Positions 1 through 8,023 of a stretch of 16,870 bases of DNA are shown in pieces. Both the position numbers and the translations under genes were made by a program. Position 1 is the first letter of the stretch, and each line of letters opens with the position of its first letter. Location of the stretch: NCBI GenBank assembly GCA_964522505.1, contig CAZFWJ010000070.1:1-16870 (forward strand). Direction: 5' to 3'. This DNA comes from GYS-P2D sp964522505 (GTDB taxonomy: Bacteria > Bacteroidota > Bacteroidia > Chitinophagales > Saprospiraceae). The notes beneath the pieces were generated by a model. It was not told the DNA's origin. It saw nothing but the letters and a program-made list of their open reading frames with translations, and did not search any database.

Positions 1-43
1 CAAGAATATTACCAAATAAAGTGTTCTTAAATTCATATAAATC

Positions 44-1306
44 CTAATGCCTCATCGCTTCCACTGGATCCATAGCACTCGCTTGAATGGCAGGTATGGT
101 ACCAGCGATTATACCTACTAGTACTGACACGCTTACCCCTATGATAATGTTTCTAGCCGATAGAAACATGTCAAAAGGGATCAGTAGGGATATCAGACTC
201 ATCAGTCCGAAGACCATAAATAGTCCGAGTAAGCCACCAAGAGCACATAAGAATATTGACTCCATTAAAAACTCAAATAGGATGAAATACCGCTTCGCTC
301 CCAATGCTTTCTTAATGCCTATGAGGTTCGTGCGCTCCTTCACGGAGACGAACATGATATTGGCGACGCTGATCATCCCTACAATCAAGGAAAATATGCC
401 TATTAAGAATCCTGCAAGATTGAGTCCTCCGAAGAATGGCGCCAAGATCTCCTCAAACATGCTCAACTCATTAAGTGCAAAATTCTCCTCTTCTGTTGGC
501 TTAAGTCTCCGAACCCCTCTAATAATACCGGTCAACTCGTCTTTAAGGTCATCGAGATCAACACCTGAGTTGGCTTTGACGAGCAAGAGCTTCTGATAAT
601 TGAAACCACGAGTGAAGTCACTAAAATTGTAAAACTTGCGAGTCGTATTTAACCCAGTCCAGATGACATCATCAAAATTGATAAAATTGAAAGGGCTATC
701 TCCCTCTTGTTTGAGCACACCGATTACTTTGAATTTTTGGCCGAGCATCTTAATGCTCTTCCCAACCGCCTCACTCTCCCCAAATAACTCCTCCTTGGCA
801 GTATATCCTATAATCACCACATTGGATGCATTGCGATACTCAATTTCTGAGAAGTATCTGCCCTCCGCAATCTCAACTTCCTGAAGACGCTGATATTCAT
901 ACGTTGTTCCCATATAAAACGCTCCATTGATACTGCTCGACTCATGTTTCACAGTATTTCCACCAACAAAAAATGCATATGCTGCACCATCTGCGAGCTT
1001 AGATCGATCCGTAATCGCTTGATAGTCTCTTATCCCTGGCTCTGGTCGTCTAAGGTATTTCCAATAGTTGCGATTGGGGTCCTCCGTCCAAGGCTCTCGA
1101 TCGACATAGATAACATCTGAGCCCAACTCAGAAAATCCATCTCTGATACTACTTTCCAACGAGTCCACAGCTGAGAGAACAGCTATAATGCAAAATATAC
1201 CAATGGTGATACCCAATAATGAGAGAAAGGTTCTCAACTTATTGCTCGATAATTGAGAGAACGCCATGCTTATACTCTCCAAAATCACCTTAAGTAATAC
1301 CATCAT
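44..1306 (-). CDS. MacB/FtsX-type ABC transporter permease
   Basis: A 420-residue inner-membrane permease of the MacB/FtsX class, which works with a separate ATPase (and often a membrane fusion protein) in efflux, lipoprotein handling or cell-envelope processes. The order is typical: a first membrane segment at about residues 25-46 after an NKLRTFL motif, a large periplasmic MacB_PCD domain (about 50-285), then three membrane segments (about 292-318, 345-375, 385-408) forming the FtsX domain. Within that domain are the VKERTNLIGIKKALGA coupling motif and the terminal PAIQASAMDPVEAMRH signature. Two ATGs lie in tandem at the start (1306 and 1303), and either fits the family's N-terminus. No ATPase gene is in the window, so any partner would lie downstream, beyond position 1. 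The family is certain; the substrate is unknown. Confidence 0.9.
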   Translation of the reverse strand: MMVLLKVILESISMAFSQLSSNKLRTFLSLLGITIGIFCIIAVLSAVDSLESSIRDGFSELGSDVIYVDREPWTEDPNRNYWKYLRRPEPGIRDYQAITDRSKLADGAAYAFFVGGNTVKHESSSINGAFYMGTTYEYQRLQEVEIAEGRYFSEIEYRNASNVVIIGYTAKEELFGESEAVGKSIKMLGQKFKVIGVLKQEGDSPFNFINFDDVIWTGLNTTRKFYNFSDFTRGFNYQKLLLVKANSGVDLDDLKDELTGIIRGVRRLKPTEEENFALNELSMFEEILAPFFGGLNLAGFLIGIFSLIVGMISVANIMFVSVKERTNLIGIKKALGAKRYFILFEFLMESIFLCALGGLLGLFMVFGLMSLISLLIPFDMFLSARNIIIGVSVSVLVGIIAGTIPAIQASAMDPVEAMRH

Positions 1307-1465
1307 TTCAAATCTACAATTTATAGTTAAGCAGCCACAGACATTTTAGTGTTATATCAATAATTGAAACCATTCTCCAGTTAGATACATTATTAGTTCG
1401 TATAGAGATTGGCACCTTATGTGCTAGTAATGGCATACACTACACTATAGTAGTGTCTAAATTTT

Positions 1466-1473
1466 TATTTTTG
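1466..1473 (+). promoter_or_regulatory. Candidate -7 element upstream of queA
   Basis: TATTTTTG matches the Bacteroidota sigma-factor -7 consensus TAnnTTTG and lies 48 bases before the queA ATG in the 215-base gap shared with the divergent permease gene. No TTG is found at the expected -33 distance; instead a short inverted repeat (ACACTA, TAG, TAGTGT, at 1442-1456) covers that area. The same octamer precedes three other genes in the window. Confidence 0.4.
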
Positions 1474-1521
1474 CGCTCTTTTGAAATTAAGCCTTGCGCA
1501 AATCATCATAAACAACGCTAA

Positions 1522-2586
1522 ATGAAAGCTAAGTTATCCCAGTTTGACTTTGAATTACCCGAAGGATTAGTAGCCGAATATCCAACTAAGGAAAGAGATG
1601 AGTCCAGACTCATGGTCGTCCACCGTGATACTGGTAAGATAGAACATAAGATCTTCAAAGATGTCATCGACTATTTTGACGAAGGAGACACTTTCATTTT
1701 TAATAATACTAAGGTGTTCCCAGCAAGACTTTTTGGCATCAAAGAAAAGACCGAGGCCAATATTGAAGTGTTCTTACTGAGAGAATTGAATACTGAAAGC
1801 AGGCTATGGGATGTGCTTGTAGATCCAGCCCGTAAGATCAGAGTTGGTAATAAGCTATTCTTCAAGAATGAGGCTGGCGAAGATAGACTGGTTGCAGAAG
1901 TTGTAGATAATACGACAAGTCGAGGTCGAACGATCAGATTTTATTTCGACGGAACTACTGAAGAGTTTCAATCAATTCTCGATGAGTTAGGTCAGATGCC
2001 ACTTCCTAAATATATTAAAAGGGAAGCTGAACCAATCGACGTCGAGCGGTATCAGACTATATATGCCAAGGAGACTGGAGCTGTTGCTGCGCCTACTGCG
2101 GGATTGCACTTCAGCCGAGAGCTCATGAAAAAATTAGAAATTAAAGGAATCAGTTTTGCTGAGCTAACCTTACATATCGGATTAGGCACATTCAGAAGTA
2201 TTGATGTCGAGGATCTATCTAAGCATAAGATGGATGCAGAATATTTTAAGATTAATCAACAAGCCGTCGACATTGTGAATAAGTCGAAAGCTGCTAATAA
2301 GAAAGTTTGTGCAGTAGGGACAACAGCTATGAGATCTATCGAATCTGCGGTTAGTGCAACGTCTAATCTCAAGATGGCTGAAGGTTGGACCAATAAGTTC
2401 ATATTCCCACCCCATGAGTTTAGTATTGCAGACTGTATGATTACTAATATGCATTTGCCCAAATCAAGCTTGATCATTATGATTGCTGCTTTTGCCGGAA
2501 TCGATCTTACTATGGCAGCTTATGAAGAAGCTGTGAAGGAGAAGTATAGATTTTTTAGTTATGGTGATGCCATGCTAATCTTATAG
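1522..2586 (+). CDS. queA: tRNA preQ1(34) S-adenosylmethionine ribosyltransferase-isomerase
   Basis: QueA transfers and isomerises the ribosyl part of S-adenosylmethionine onto the preQ1 base at the wobble position of GUN-anticodon tRNAs, giving epoxyqueuosine. It is a cytosolic enzyme. The 354-residue length is normal for the family. Visible family motifs are FNNTKVFPARL (about residues 60-70), AAPTAGLHFS (about 190-199), VGTTAMRSIES (about 266-276) and ITNMHLPKSSL (about 308-318). The ATG at 1522 places LSQFDFELPEGLVAEYP where QueA proteins begin, and no Shine-Dalgarno sequence precedes it, as is usual in this phylum. It is divergent from the ABC permease gene and leads a plus-strand run followed by the DUF2795 and cmk genes, but the 130-base gap after it carries its own candidate -7 element. 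No other queuosine genes are in the window. Confidence 0.97.
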   Translation: MKAKLSQFDFELPEGLVAEYPTKERDESRLMVVHRDTGKIEHKIFKDVIDYFDEGDTFIFNNTKVFPARLFGIKEKTEANIEVFLLRELNTESRLWDVLVDPARKIRVGNKLFFKNEAGEDRLVAEVVDNTTSRGRTIRFYFDGTTEEFQSILDELGQMPLPKYIKREAEPIDVERYQTIYAKETGAVAAPTAGLHFSRELMKKLEIKGISFAELTLHIGLGTFRSIDVEDLSKHKMDAEYFKINQQAVDIVNKSKAANKKVCAVGTTAMRSIESAVSATSNLKMAEGWTNKFIFPPHEFSIADCMITNMHLPKSSLIIMIAAFAGIDLTMAAYEEAVKEKYRFFSYGDAMLIL

Positions 2587-2627
2587 TTGATATAATCAGA
2601 ACGATTTTTATAAGACAGAAATTCGAC

Positions 2628-2635
2628 TATTTTTG
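2628..2635 (+). promoter_or_regulatory. Candidate -7 element upstream of the DUF2795-cmk pair
   Basis: TATTTTTG (TAnnTTTG consensus) lies 81 bases before the DUF2795 start, in the gap after queA. No TTG is at the -33 spacing. Its last base begins an inverted repeat (GTGCCA at 2635-2640, TGGCAC at 2665-2670, with GGTT and AACC nested inside), which may be an operator or leader fold. Confidence 0.35.
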
Positions 2636-2716
2636 TGCCAAATTGAGGGTTTGCGGAACCATTCTGGCACTCAATATGTAGAGTCAATAATATTAATTAC
2701 AACAGCGTAGAATAGA

Positions 2717-2938
2717 ATGTATTGGACTTTAGAACTCGCACATCACCTTGAAGACGCCCCATGGCCGGCTACACGTGATGAGCTCATAGATTATGCAGTG
2801 CGCTCTGGCGCGCCTCTTGAAGTGATTGAGAACCTCAATCAACTCGAAGAGGAGGAGGAAACCTATGAAAACATAGAAGATATCTGGCCTGATTATCCTC
2901 GCAAGGATGATTTCTTATTCAATGAGGATGAATACTAA
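2717..2938 (+). CDS. DUF2795 domain protein
   Basis: A 73-residue cytosolic protein that I recognise as the DUF2795 type common in Bacteroidota. It opens with MYWTLELAHHLEDAPWPATR, followed by DELIDYAVRSGAP, a helical EVIENLNQLEEEEE stretch and a very acidic tail ending DYPRKDDFLFNEDEY. No catalytic motif is visible and no function is known to me; the acidic, helical character could suit a protein-binding or regulatory role, which is inference only. Its 3' end overlaps the start of cmk, so the two are probably translated together. It has its own candidate -7 element at 2628-2635. Confidence 0.85.
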   Translation: MYWTLELAHHLEDAPWPATRDELIDYAVRSGAPLEVIENLNQLEEEEETYENIEDIWPDYPRKDDFLFNEDEY

Positions 2939-3671
2939 GATCCCCATTGGGATTACTCTTCTGATCAACACATATAGCGATCATATAAAAACTCTTACAG
3001 AAAGACCGATCATCATTGCTATTGATGGTCACTCATCTTGCGGCAAGTCCACACTTAGTAAAGATCTGGCTGCCTTGCTTTCATATAAGCATATCGATAC
3101 AGGTGCGATGTATCGTGCTGTCACTTATCATCTGATTACACATAACGTAGACGTTGCCGATATACAGGCGGTAGAGTCACATCTTGATGATATCGAGATA
3201 GACTTTCAACAGGTAGATGGTGCTTGTCGAACATTCCTCAATGGTGATGATATAGAAGCGCACATCAGGGGCCTGAGAGTAGCTGAGTTCGTCAGTCCTG
3301 TAGCGACTATATCGGCAGTGCGCCACAATTTAGTCAATCAACAGAGACGCATGGGTAAAGCCAAAGGAATCGTCATGGATGGTAGAGATATTTCTAGTGT
3401 AGTCTTCCCAAATGCAGAGCTGAAGATTTTTATGACAGCGGATCCAAAGATTAGAGCAGAGCGCCGATATCAGGAGATGATCACTAAAGGGAGCGAAGAA
3501 AGCTACGATCAGATTTTGGAGAATCTTAAAAAGAGAGACCACATAGATTCCACACGTAAGGACTCTCCTCTCATACAAGTAGCCGATGCTCATGTCATTG
3601 ACACCAGTAATCTGAGCAGACAAGAACAATTAGATCAAGTAATGGAGCTTGCCATATCTCTTATCAGTTAA
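2928..3671 (+). CDS. cmk: Cytidylate kinase
   Basis: Cytidylate kinase phosphorylates CMP and dCMP with ATP in pyrimidine nucleotide metabolism in the cytosol. Numbered from the ATG at 2928 (247 residues), the P-loop GHSSCGKST is at 34-42, the CMP-binding DTGAMYR at 57-63, MDGRD at 150-154, and the LID region with RAERRYQEM near 176-184 followed by RDHIDSTRKDSPL. The start is uncertain: in-frame ATGs are at 2907, 2922 and 2928, all inside the end of the DUF2795 gene, and no ATG, GTG or TTG follows before the conserved core. Even the shortest choice leaves about 27 residues before PIIIAIDG, where most CMKs have only a few. The 3' end overlaps the convergent giant secreted-protein gene by 8 bases (TCAGTTAA carries both stops). 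Confidence 0.95.
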   Translation: MNTKIPIGITLLINTYSDHIKTLTERPIIIAIDGHSSCGKSTLSKDLAALLSYKHIDTGAMYRAVTYHLITHNVDVADIQAVESHLDDIEIDFQQVDGACRTFLNGDDIEAHIRGLRVAEFVSPVATISAVRHNLVNQQRRMGKAKGIVMDGRDISSVVFPNAELKIFMTADPKIRAERRYQEMITKGSEESYDQILENLKKRDHIDSTRKDSPLIQVADAHVIDTSNLSRQEQLDQVMELAISLIS

Positions 3672-6600
3672 CTACAGTAATCGTACCGCTGAATGTCCTC
3701 TTCTGATTATCTATAGCAGAGGTGACTTCGCAGAAGTAAGCAAACACGCCTGGATCGACCATTTCATTTTGAAAAAATCCGTTCCATATCTCCACACGCT
3801 CCCTTCCTGGCGGATTAATGACATTAACGATTTGATTACCCCATCTATCATATATTTCAAAGCGATCGACGGCGATTATATCTTCTGGGAGGGATAGGAA
3901 ATATACACTATTCGGGCCCCCACTCGCTGGTACAAATCCATTGGGGATAAAAAATTCTGTTTCTTCAAATTCGATAATAGCATCGATCAACAAAGTATCA
4001 CTTGCTATACAACCATTATCGCTGATCAATCGAATTACGATCTCTTGATCATTATCAATAGTGGAACTTATAGATTCGACTCCAGTGGAAACGGACAAAC
4101 CATTTATAAACCATTCAACATTTGCTAAATCTCCCTCTATATCGGCAATAATGTCTACTGATTGCCCTTGGTCAAGTGTAAGATCAGCAGGCAATGACAC
4201 AGCTATATTCTCTCCCATGGCCACGTTAACAGAGCTGTCTACCCTACACTGATTAGCATCAATGATGGAGATAATATAGTCATCAGGCATGAGACTATCA
4301 ATAGTCTGTTGTATCTCCACATCTCCAATGAAAAATGAGAACGGTCCCATGCCTCCCTCGACCATAAGGACGTCTATTACACCATCATTGTCGCCTATGC
4401 AAGATTCATCCTGAATGTTTAGGCTAACACTCGTAATTGGATTATCACTAAGTAACAGATCAACAGAATCTTCAATAAAACATCCACTACTATTTTCTGT
4501 TGCGATAAGAGTGTATATTCCAAAATCAGTACCTATAAACTCAGCCTCTTGAGACACCAACTGCCCATCAATAAACCACTCATACGATATATCCGCTCCT
4601 GGACCCAAGTCTGTAGCGCTTATGAACAGAGTCTGAGGGGAACAATAGATGCTATCCTCATTGACTATATTGATCGCTGGACTATCCCGATTGTCTGAGA
4701 CATCAATCATATACTGATTGGAGCAACCATTGCTGTTTTGTACATCTAACAGGACCATCCCAGCACTATCTACTAATATTTGTGCGTCTCTTATTACATC
4801 TCCACCAATAGTCCAGAAGGCATCTGCAAAGAGTGAAGGGTCTATCTCCAGAATCATTTGCGGATTGTTGCAGTCAAGAGATATTTCTGTAGGAACATCA
4901 ACTGTAGGAATGCTCTGATCCGCTGTTACGACACGAACACGCTCTGCCTCGCAACCATTAGATGAAATGACTCGCAAGCGATATTCTCCCAATTGACTAC
5001 CAGTAATAGTGGCCGCTTCGGTCACATCACCATTAGGTGCTGTCCATAGTAATGTTGCATCTGAATCTGTAACAAGAGCAGTTAGTGTGAAAGTGGAATC
5101 CATACAACTCACTATGCTATCTCCAGTTATAACGGCTTCAGGTACATCAATATCGCTAATCACTATAAAGTCCTCAATCATATTGCATCCAGTCTCAATA
5201 TTCTCTGAAAACAAAACCAATTGTCCTTCATTCCGAACAATCTGTGTCGGCCGATCAGTGGTATCTACAGAAACCCATAGAAACGAGTGTAATTCAGGAT
5301 CTAAAGAAGAACGGAGGACAACACTGTCCATCACGCATGTCAATGTATCCATTACGACAGGTAACACTTCTGGTGGCGAAATCAAATCCATCACAGTAAG
5401 GTCATGTTCAGCCATGCATCCATTGTCGAAATCGATTCTAAAGCTATATAGCCCGCCTTGATCTATTTCAATAGATGATACAATCGCAAAAGATCCACCA
5501 TTAAAAGATTGATTTATAATTGTTGACGGAGGTAATCCTGGAGATAAGCTAAGCATCGGGTGGAAACAATTGATAACCGTGTCTGAAGGAAGATCTATTG
5601 TTGGCGTTTGCATATCTACCTCTACTATTACGTTCTCAGAGCTAATACATCCGTTGGGAGCTATCGCAAATACTTCGAATTCCCCAGCTTGTGTTACGGT
5701 CAATGTTGGACCTGTCTCAATAACTGCATCATTCTCCATCCAGTCATATCTCACGTCTATTTCAGGGTTGAGCACCATCAATGTCGCCACAGGGCTTACA
5801 CAAGTTATCGTATCAGTGATGACTGTTAGCGCTGGTATGATATTATCTATAACTATGTCTATGGTATCGTTAATTCTGCAACCATCTCTTATGAGTGATA
5901 ATACATACATCCCATCCGCCTCAACTATAAGGGAATCCATACTGGTTACAAAGTCTCCATTTTCATCATACCAAATGATGGAGTCCGGCATCAAACTCGC
6001 GCTGAAACTCAATATGATTCCGTCACTATCACATGTGGTGGTCACATCAAATTGCAAGTCAGCTGTAACATCTACAATCTCAACTGAAGCAGAATCCATA
6101 CACATGCCATCATCTAAAAACAATCCGTAAAACCCGGCATCCTGAACAACTAGCGAATCAGCCTGAGATACAATATTACCGGAACTATCTATCCAACTAA
6201 ATTGAGTGGCACTATTTATGGCGGAGTTGGTAGCGCTCAAGACTACTGTAGGATTTATGCAGGATAGTTCATCGGGCTCAACATCTATTACCGCATTAAT
6301 AGCACTGGTGCCAGATACTGTTAGGATTAGAGGCATATCAGTCCTACTCAGACATAACGCACCACCTGGATTATCAACTAAATCCAAAATCTCATCTCGG
6401 GTTAAGCCGATCAACGCATCGATCACATCTTGTTCTTGCGAGGCTAATACATTGAATATGAACACCTCATAAGTACCCAATAGGTCAGGAAAAGTGCCTA
6501 TAGCAAACAGGTCGTCCCCAGTAAATGCCACCGGAATGTCGACATACTGCTGAGGTTCGAAATTATCTACCTCATATATGGACGGAAGTGTAATCGACTG

Positions 6601-7269
6601 TCCGTCACATATGATTAAAGAATCTTGAGTAAACTCACCTGGGATGGATTCACAACTATTACAAGTCAGCTGATCGTCGCAAAAAATTAAATCAAATCCT
6701 CTAAAAGAAGATGGATCTACAGAACCTAAAAACTGATCCATAAGCCTTAACTCCCAGATACCCTCTACAGACCCAGTCGCAAAATTCACATCGAGATCCC
6801 CACCAAAGGGGTAATATACCCCAGCATAAGCTGTGGCGTCTCCCCAATCTGGGTCCCTGTTATCCCATCTTTCAGATAGGCCTATATCGGGGTCTGCCGG
6901 TTCTGTGCTCGGAACAAATAACAGATCATGTGGAACACCAAAAATCTGTAAACTATTACCAGTAGAAGTCGCAGGACCAATTAGAATGACTTGATCTCCT
7001 TCTGGACTAATAAGTGTGAAGTTTAAGTCGGTGATATCCTGATGGACAAAATCTAACCGTACACCACAAATCCCTTGGGATGGCGAAGCTAAGTCTGGGC
7101 TTGCAGCATCTGAAACTAAGATCCTTAGTGATACTTCATCTACTGGCTCAAGAACTATGTCCGATCCATTTAATGTCTCCACTCTGCATTGCCCATACAA
7201 ATCATGGCCTAATACTATCATTAAACAGCATATCAATAGCCAAGGTCTTATGTAACAGGATATGGTCAT
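3664..7269 (-). CDS. Giant secreted protein: P domain, Ig-like repeats, CHU_C sorting domain
   Basis: A 1201-residue secreted, probably surface-anchored or released protein. A hydrophobic signal peptide (about 1-26) is followed by a proprotein-convertase P-like domain (about 58-198; GICGVRLDFVHQDITDLNFT region). Then come Ig/PKD-like modules of about 77 residues, each with one Cys early and a second in an NGC- or DGC-like motif. A SprB-like repeat at about 948-1010 (DNDGVID, VEGGMGPFSFF), one more PKD-like module, and the CHU_C/gliding-motility C-terminal domain (about 1106-1201; FIPNGF, FEIYDRWGNQI, PGVFAYF) complete it. That last domain is the sorting signal for the type IX secretion system. 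An upstream in-frame TTG at 7275 could add two residues; the ATG at 7269 is preferred. It diverges from the beta-barrel gene and converges on cmk. P domains often bind calcium or stabilise partners; no protease domain is present, so an adhesin or matrix role is the best inference. Confidence 0.93.
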   Translation of the reverse strand: MTISCYIRPWLLICCLMIVLGHDLYGQCRVETLNGSDIVLEPVDEVSLRILVSDAASPDLASPSQGICGVRLDFVHQDITDLNFTLISPEGDQVILIGPATSTGNSLQIFGVPHDLLFVPSTEPADPDIGLSERWDNRDPDWGDATAYAGVYYPFGGDLDVNFATGSVEGIWELRLMDQFLGSVDPSSFRGFDLIFCDDQLTCNSCESIPGEFTQDSLIICDGQSITLPSIYEVDNFEPQQYVDIPVAFTGDDLFAIGTFPDLLGTYEVFIFNVLASQEQDVIDALIGLTRDEILDLVDNPGGALCLSRTDMPLILTVSGTSAINAVIDVEPDELSCINPTVVLSATNSAINSATQFSWIDSSGNIVSQADSLVVQDAGFYGLFLDDGMCMDSASVEIVDVTADLQFDVTTTCDSDGIILSFSASLMPDSIIWYDENGDFVTSMDSLIVEADGMYVLSLIRDGCRINDTIDIVIDNIIPALTVITDTITCVSPVATLMVLNPEIDVRYDWMENDAVIETGPTLTVTQAGEFEVFAIAPNGCISSENVIVEVDMQTPTIDLPSDTVINCFHPMLSLSPGLPPSTIINQSFNGGSFAIVSSIEIDQGGLYSFRIDFDNGCMAEHDLTVMDLISPPEVLPVVMDTLTCVMDSVVLRSSLDPELHSFLWVSVDTTDRPTQIVRNEGQLVLFSENIETGCNMIEDFIVISDIDVPEAVITGDSIVSCMDSTFTLTALVTDSDATLLWTAPNGDVTEAATITGSQLGEYRLRVISSNGCEAERVRVVTADQSIPTVDVPTEISLDCNNPQMILEIDPSLFADAFWTIGGDVIRDAQILVDSAGMVLLDVQNSNGCSNQYMIDVSDNRDSPAINIVNEDSIYCSPQTLFISATDLGPGADISYEWFIDGQLVSQEAEFIGTDFGIYTLIATENSSGCFIEDSVDLLLSDNPITSVSLNIQDESCIGDNDGVIDVLMVEGGMGPFSFFIGDVEIQQTIDSLMPDDYIISIIDANQCRVDSSVNVAMGENIAVSLPADLTLDQGQSVDIIADIEGDLANVEWFINGLSVSTGVESISSTIDNDQEIVIRLISDNGCIASDTLLIDAIIEFEETEFFIPNGFVPASGGPNSVYFLSLPEDIIAVDRFEIYDRWGNQIVNVINPPGRERVEIWNGFFQNEMVDPGVFAYFCEVTSAIDNQKRTFSGTITVVN
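4009..6261 (-). repeat. Tandem Cys-paired Ig/PKD-like modules in the secreted protein
   Basis: Inside the giant secreted protein, Cys pairs occur at residues 337/390, 413/464, 490/541, 568/618, 645/695, 722/773, 800/849, 876/930 and 957/1008, followed by a lone Cys at 1087. Starts are spaced 76, 77, 78, 77, 77, 78, 76 and 81 residues, and the two Cys of a pair are 49-54 residues apart. Modules share a W or F near the middle and an NGC- or DGC-like ending, but the protein sequences are otherwise diverged, so this is an old array and not recent DNA duplication. The ninth module is SprB-like. Confidence 0.8.
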
Positions 7270-7295
7270 GGTCAATACTGTAACGAAAAAATAGG

Positions 7296-7324
7296 TTGAA
7301 AAGTAGTTACACTACCTATCTTTG
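7296..7324 (+). promoter_or_regulatory. Promoter of the beta-barrel gene (-33 TTG, -7 TATCTTTG)
   Basis: TTG at 7296-7298 and TATCTTTG at 7317-7324 are separated by 18 bases and match the Bacteroidota TTG / TAnnTTTG promoter pattern. The inferred start near 7329 gives a leader of about 90 bases to the ATG at 7418. A short inverted repeat, GTAGT-TAC-ACTAC (7303-7315), sits between the two elements and could be an operator. Confidence 0.5.
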
Positions 7325-7404
7325 TTAAATCAATCATAAATCAAACAAAACAAAGATTACTAAAACACACTTTATCATTATTAATGGTAAATACTAAGTA
7401 CACA

Positions 7405-7412
7405 CAAACATA
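7405..7412 (-). promoter_or_regulatory. Possible -7 element for the giant secreted-protein gene
   Basis: Read on the minus strand, TATGTTTG matches TAnnTTTG and would give a leader of about 130 bases for the secreted-protein gene. A minus-strand TTG (7431-7429) is 16 bases upstream of it, slightly short, and would lie inside the start of the divergent beta-barrel gene. It is a weak call made on a 142-base divergent gap. Confidence 0.22.
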
Positions 7413-7417
7413 TTGAT

Positions 7418-8023
7418 ATGAGAAGGCCCAATTTGTTATACACATTTATACTTGTCTTGATGAGCTTGATCATTGTTGACGATATTCAAGCTCAAAGGCG
7501 TTCTACAAGCAGCCGACGCACATCAAGTCGTACAAATCGGTCTTCTGCTGATGATCGCCGTAGAACCGTCGAAAAAGAGAAGCTTGCCGAGCAGTGGCTT
7601 GCCATTCACTTAGGCAACGTCGGATTTAATGGTGGATTTGCGCTAAGTACTAAGGTTTCTTATGGATTTGAATTCTACGATCGCTTTTCTATAGGTGCCA
7701 ATGCTAGATTTCAATATGACTTCCTCAATTTACGAGGTCTACCAGATGTCAACTTGTTCAGTTATGGGATAGGCCCGCAGGCTCGAATAAAAATCGTAAA
7801 TGAGTTCTTTTTAATAGGAGAGTATAATTACTACTCATTGAATCTTCTTGATCAAAGCTTCGATACCTTCAGATTTAATGAATTTAGCGCAGCTATTGGT
7901 GCCGGCTATAAATCAGGATTAGGTCCGTGGACATATGGTGTGCACATATTGTACCCATTTGATGAAAATGTTAGAGATGTCCAGAGTTTAGAATACTGGA
8001 TAGACTTCAACTATAAATTTTAA
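7418..8023 (+). CDS. Small outer-membrane beta-barrel protein
   Basis: A 201-residue exported protein. A signal peptide (about 1-26, ending DDIQAQ) is followed by an unusual Arg/Ser/Thr-rich segment (about 27-50, including SSRRTSSRTNRSSADDRRR). The rest (about 57-201) alternates hydrophobic and polar residues with many aromatic and Gly turns, as in a small 8-strand-like beta-barrel (for example YGFEFYDRFSIGANARFQYDF). It ends with an aromatic residue (FNYKF), the usual outer-membrane assembly signal. I do not recognise a specific family beyond outer-membrane beta-barrel. The gene diverges from the giant secreted-protein gene, and its stop codon overlaps the stop of the convergent Nudix gene within TTAA. 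Confidence 0.8.
   Translation: MRRPNLLYTFILVLMSLIIVDDIQAQRRSTSSRRTSSRTNRSSADDRRRTVEKEKLAEQWLAIHLGNVGFNGGFALSTKVSYGFEFYDRFSIGANARFQYDFLNLRGLPDVNLFSYGIGPQARIKIVNEFFLIGEYNYYSLNLLDQSFDTFRFNEFSAAIGAGYKSGLGPWTYGVHILYPFDENVRDVQSLEYWIDFNYKF

Noticed and set aside
2..30. AAGAA/TTCTT inverted repeat downstream of the ABC permease stop
   Set aside because: Five pairs with a loop of about 18 bases and no T run; too weak to be a terminator.
1309..1316. Minus-strand TAGATTTG just upstream of the ABC permease start, a perfect -7 match
   Set aside because: It is only 2 bases before the ATG at 1306; transcription would begin at or after the start codon, and a leaderless or internal start is not supported by the family alignment.
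5009..6130. Long plus-strand open frames inside the giant secreted-protein gene
   Set aside because: They are Ser/Thr/Ile-rich, low in typical protein motifs and shadow a strongly supported minus-strand gene with signal peptide and domain structure.
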